Assembly (NCBI GenBank): GCA_963377175.1
Contig: CAUJNA010000188.1
Coordinates: 58,501 to 122,500, forward strand
Direction: 5' to 3'
DNA: 64,000 nucleotides
Source of the DNA: Effrenium voratum
Lineage: Eukaryota > Sar > Dinophyceae > Suessiales > Symbiodiniaceae
The notes beneath the pieces are model-generated. The model saw only the letters and a list, made by a program, of their open reading frames with translations. It was not told the origin of the DNA and searched no databases. Position numbers and translations under genes: made by a program. Below, one piece after another: positions 1 through 64,000 of the stretch (position 1 is the first letter of the stretch; every line of letters begins with the position of its first letter).

Positions 1-913
1 TATTGACCCGGACTAGTTTTAGCCTCCTGAGATATGTCTTGCAAATGTTTCCCTCAACAAATGGGGCATCCGGGTGTGTTCTAAAATAGGGAAACCCACA
101 CAAAATGTGTGGTTTCCCTATTTAAACCAAGAGAAATCGGTGTTGGGCGCTGCTCAAGTGCGTGCAACCTGCGTCCTGGTGTCTTCCATGTCTGTGGGGC
201 TCACTGCATCTGGGCTGGTCGGTCTAAGACCCCCACTTTGGGGCGAACTTGTTCGGGAAAACAACCCAATCCTCCGCACCCTGCATTCACTTAAGCCCCC
301 CGGATAAAAAATACACAGATTTCCAGTGGTGAAACATCCCCTTCAAAGCCAACCGGGAAAATTAGTCATATTCTTCAGCAAACGGAAGAAACGGAAGCTT
401 GAAACCACAACCTGGATGGTAAAGCAGCTAGGTCAACCTGCCACGAGTAAAGCTGGTCAGAAAAACACCAAGTCACGGGCCCGGGCGAAACTAGTTTTGC
501 CAGACAGGCATAGTAAGGATGTTTCTGTGATACTCAAAATGCAAGATGCATTCAAATGAGATCCCGATGACAAAATGTCGCAAAAGCGGAAATCCCCCCC
601 CCCCGGTTGACCTCTCAAGAAAACCCCCAAGACACACACACACAAACAAACAACCACTCCAAACAAACTACCAACCAACCAACCAACCAACCAACCAAAC
701 AAACAAACAAACCGACAACACACACACAAACAAACAGATTCAAACAAACACGCCCAACAAGCCAACCAACAAACAAGCAAAATCAAACAAACACACCCAA
801 CAAGCCAACCAACAAACAAGCAAATTCAAACAAACACACCCAACAAGCCAACCAACAAACCAGCAAAAAGAAGAAGCAAACCAAAAACACAAGGCCCCCC
901 GTCAGACATTGGC
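1..913. repeat. Intron part with a CA/AAC-rich tandem block
   Basis: Positions 1-600 hold no recognised feature. Positions 640-880 are a degenerate tandem of AACC/ACAAAC units, with a larger unit of about 54 bp (ACAAGCCAACCAACAAAC-type) repeated three times between 745 and 865. Confidence 0.7.
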
Positions 914-62770
<61,857 letters not shown>

Positions 62771-63334
62771 CTGCAAAGGCGTGGAAGACATGTATGAATT
62801 TCCCTAGGAACTGGAACCGTGAAAAAACATGCGTCTCTGCGTGTGTGTGTTGTTCAAAGTGTCTTGTTGCTTTCCCTTGAGACACATACATCCAAGGCCC
62901 GTGTCCCGGGACAACAACTCCGTAAAATGAATATTGTTCACTTGGTGTAGGGGAAATGGGGGCCAATTTTGCTGAACATCTTCATAACGAATGTGGCAGG
63001 GGCCCTGGAGTGCTCGGATGGATCTTCAAGAAAGCTCCCCAAGTTAACCCCCTTCCATATGCCTCTCATCAGAAGCCTCACCAGGGTGTACCTTTTGTGG
63101 ATCCACCCTGCGAAAGGCACTAAAGAGCATCCAATAAACATTCACCAACTGCGACTACCGTTAGACAACCAGATTTCACCACCTGGAATCAGAATAGGAC
63201 TCATGGCAAGCTCGCTTCACAACTTGACCCCCCGTTCAGTGAGCTTTTGATTTGGCAACTCTATAGAAGAGGCTGCCGGGCAGGGCCAACTGTTTAAAGC
63301 TGATTGCTGCTCCGGCAAGCGCCCATATACATAT

Positions 63335-63380
63335 ACATATGTATATATATATATATAAACACCAAAAAAAAAAAAAAAAA
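63335..63380. repeat. (AT)n and poly-A
   Basis: GTATATATATATATATA followed by an A run of about 17. Confidence 0.9.
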
Positions 63381-63914
63381 CCGGTTCGTTCAATTTTGCC
63401 TGCGGTGTGACATCGCAACCTGCTCAAGTCCTCCCAAGCCAACCAGCGTTTGTTGCTCGGTTTTTTGAGGGTCTGCAACAAAAGCTTGGAAATTCTGCGC
63501 ACCCATGCCCTCCCAAATGGACGACTTGTGGATGTTTGACTCAACCTCAGAAAGAGGAGACCGAAAACAAACCACCCGCTGAAGCAAGGGAAAGCCGTAA
63601 TCTGTCACCGGACACCACACAAAGCAAACCGCCACCATCTGGCAGCATGCAGGATTGACTTTGAAGAACCCACAGCCAAGCCACCTTTCCCTCCATTTGC
63701 GTTCTTGTCCCCTGGGAAAACTGAAATGTGTCCAGTCATGATTCAGCAAGAAGTTTCCCTTCGACCATTCGACCAACCCAAGCGCACGGGTGTTGAGGTC
63801 CTTGGTGCGTGTCCCGCTGGAAGCGTCCAAATTGAGAGGAACCGTTTGGGCCCCTCACACGGAAAGGTTCAGGAAACGGGTGCAAAACTCTTTGGGGGAA
63901 CGTATACAACTTAC

Positions 63915-64000
63915 GGATGCAAACGTTGCCGCCATTGCATCATGTGGACCGTGATGTTGCTGCCACGCAGCGCAGGGTTGCCGGCATGGAAACCGAAGCA
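63915..64000 (-). CDS. Possible exon at the right edge, partial
   Basis: A GC-rich island open in the minus strand, with protein-like residues such as NPALRGSNITVHMMQWRQR, ends at a consensus donor (gtaagt, read from 63914 down). No acceptor is visible, so the exon would begin outside the window. Its out-phase (two bases over) does not match the next recognised exon at 62770, so either an exon between them was missed or this is a different gene. No family recognised. Confidence 0.35.

Overview
The window looks like nuclear DNA of a dinoflagellate, most likely Suessiales/Symbiodiniaceae-like. Four things point there. A degraded LTR retroelement encodes a Gag of the type abundant in those genomes. 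A gene on the minus strand is cut into exons of about 33-110 bp by introns of up to about 7 kb. Most of its 5' splice sites read GC instead of GT, and almost all acceptors read AG|G. The element's LTRs carry a near copy of the dinoflagellate spliced-leader 3' end. Only about 3% of the window is coding.

The main content is one large split gene read right to left (minus strand), traced here through 32 exons from about 62.8 kb to 0.9 kb, with a possible further exon at the right edge. The exons were found by eye as GC-rich, protein-like islands and joined with GT/GC donors and AG acceptors. Every join keeps one reading frame. The stretch at 42.8-0.9 kb (24 exons, 1474 nt, about 491 codons) reads as an iron/SAM-type C-methyltransferase related to the AprA family of polyketide initiation modules, then an Ala/Pro/Glu linker, then the beginning of a GNAT-fold acyltransferase/decarboxylase domain. 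Upstream exons (43.7-62.8 kb) look like the N-terminal helical region of the same family and are less certain. Carrier-protein and ketosynthase exons, if present, lie left of position 914, outside the window.

Nearly all remaining DNA is intronic repeat. From left to right: CA-rich and CCCTAAA-like repeats (0.6-2.3 kb); a 3-kb pure pyrimidine tract (4.0-6.96 kb) that starts about a dozen bases past a 5' splice site; a (GA)n block (15.5 kb); 30-bp and 11-bp GC-rich tandem arrays (15.8-18.8 kb); a 48-bp satellite (20.9-25.6 kb) that is open in several frames and so makes a false 1710-codon ORF; (TA)n, (CCCT)n and other microsatellites; a 72-bp tandem (46.6 kb); and a 2.9-kb gag-only LTR element at 48.3-51.2 kb. 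Several MITE-like families with terminal inverted repeats recur through the window.

The exon assignments are my reading of the sequence. No alignment or transcript was available, and GT/GC donor choice leaves some junctions uncertain by a few codons.
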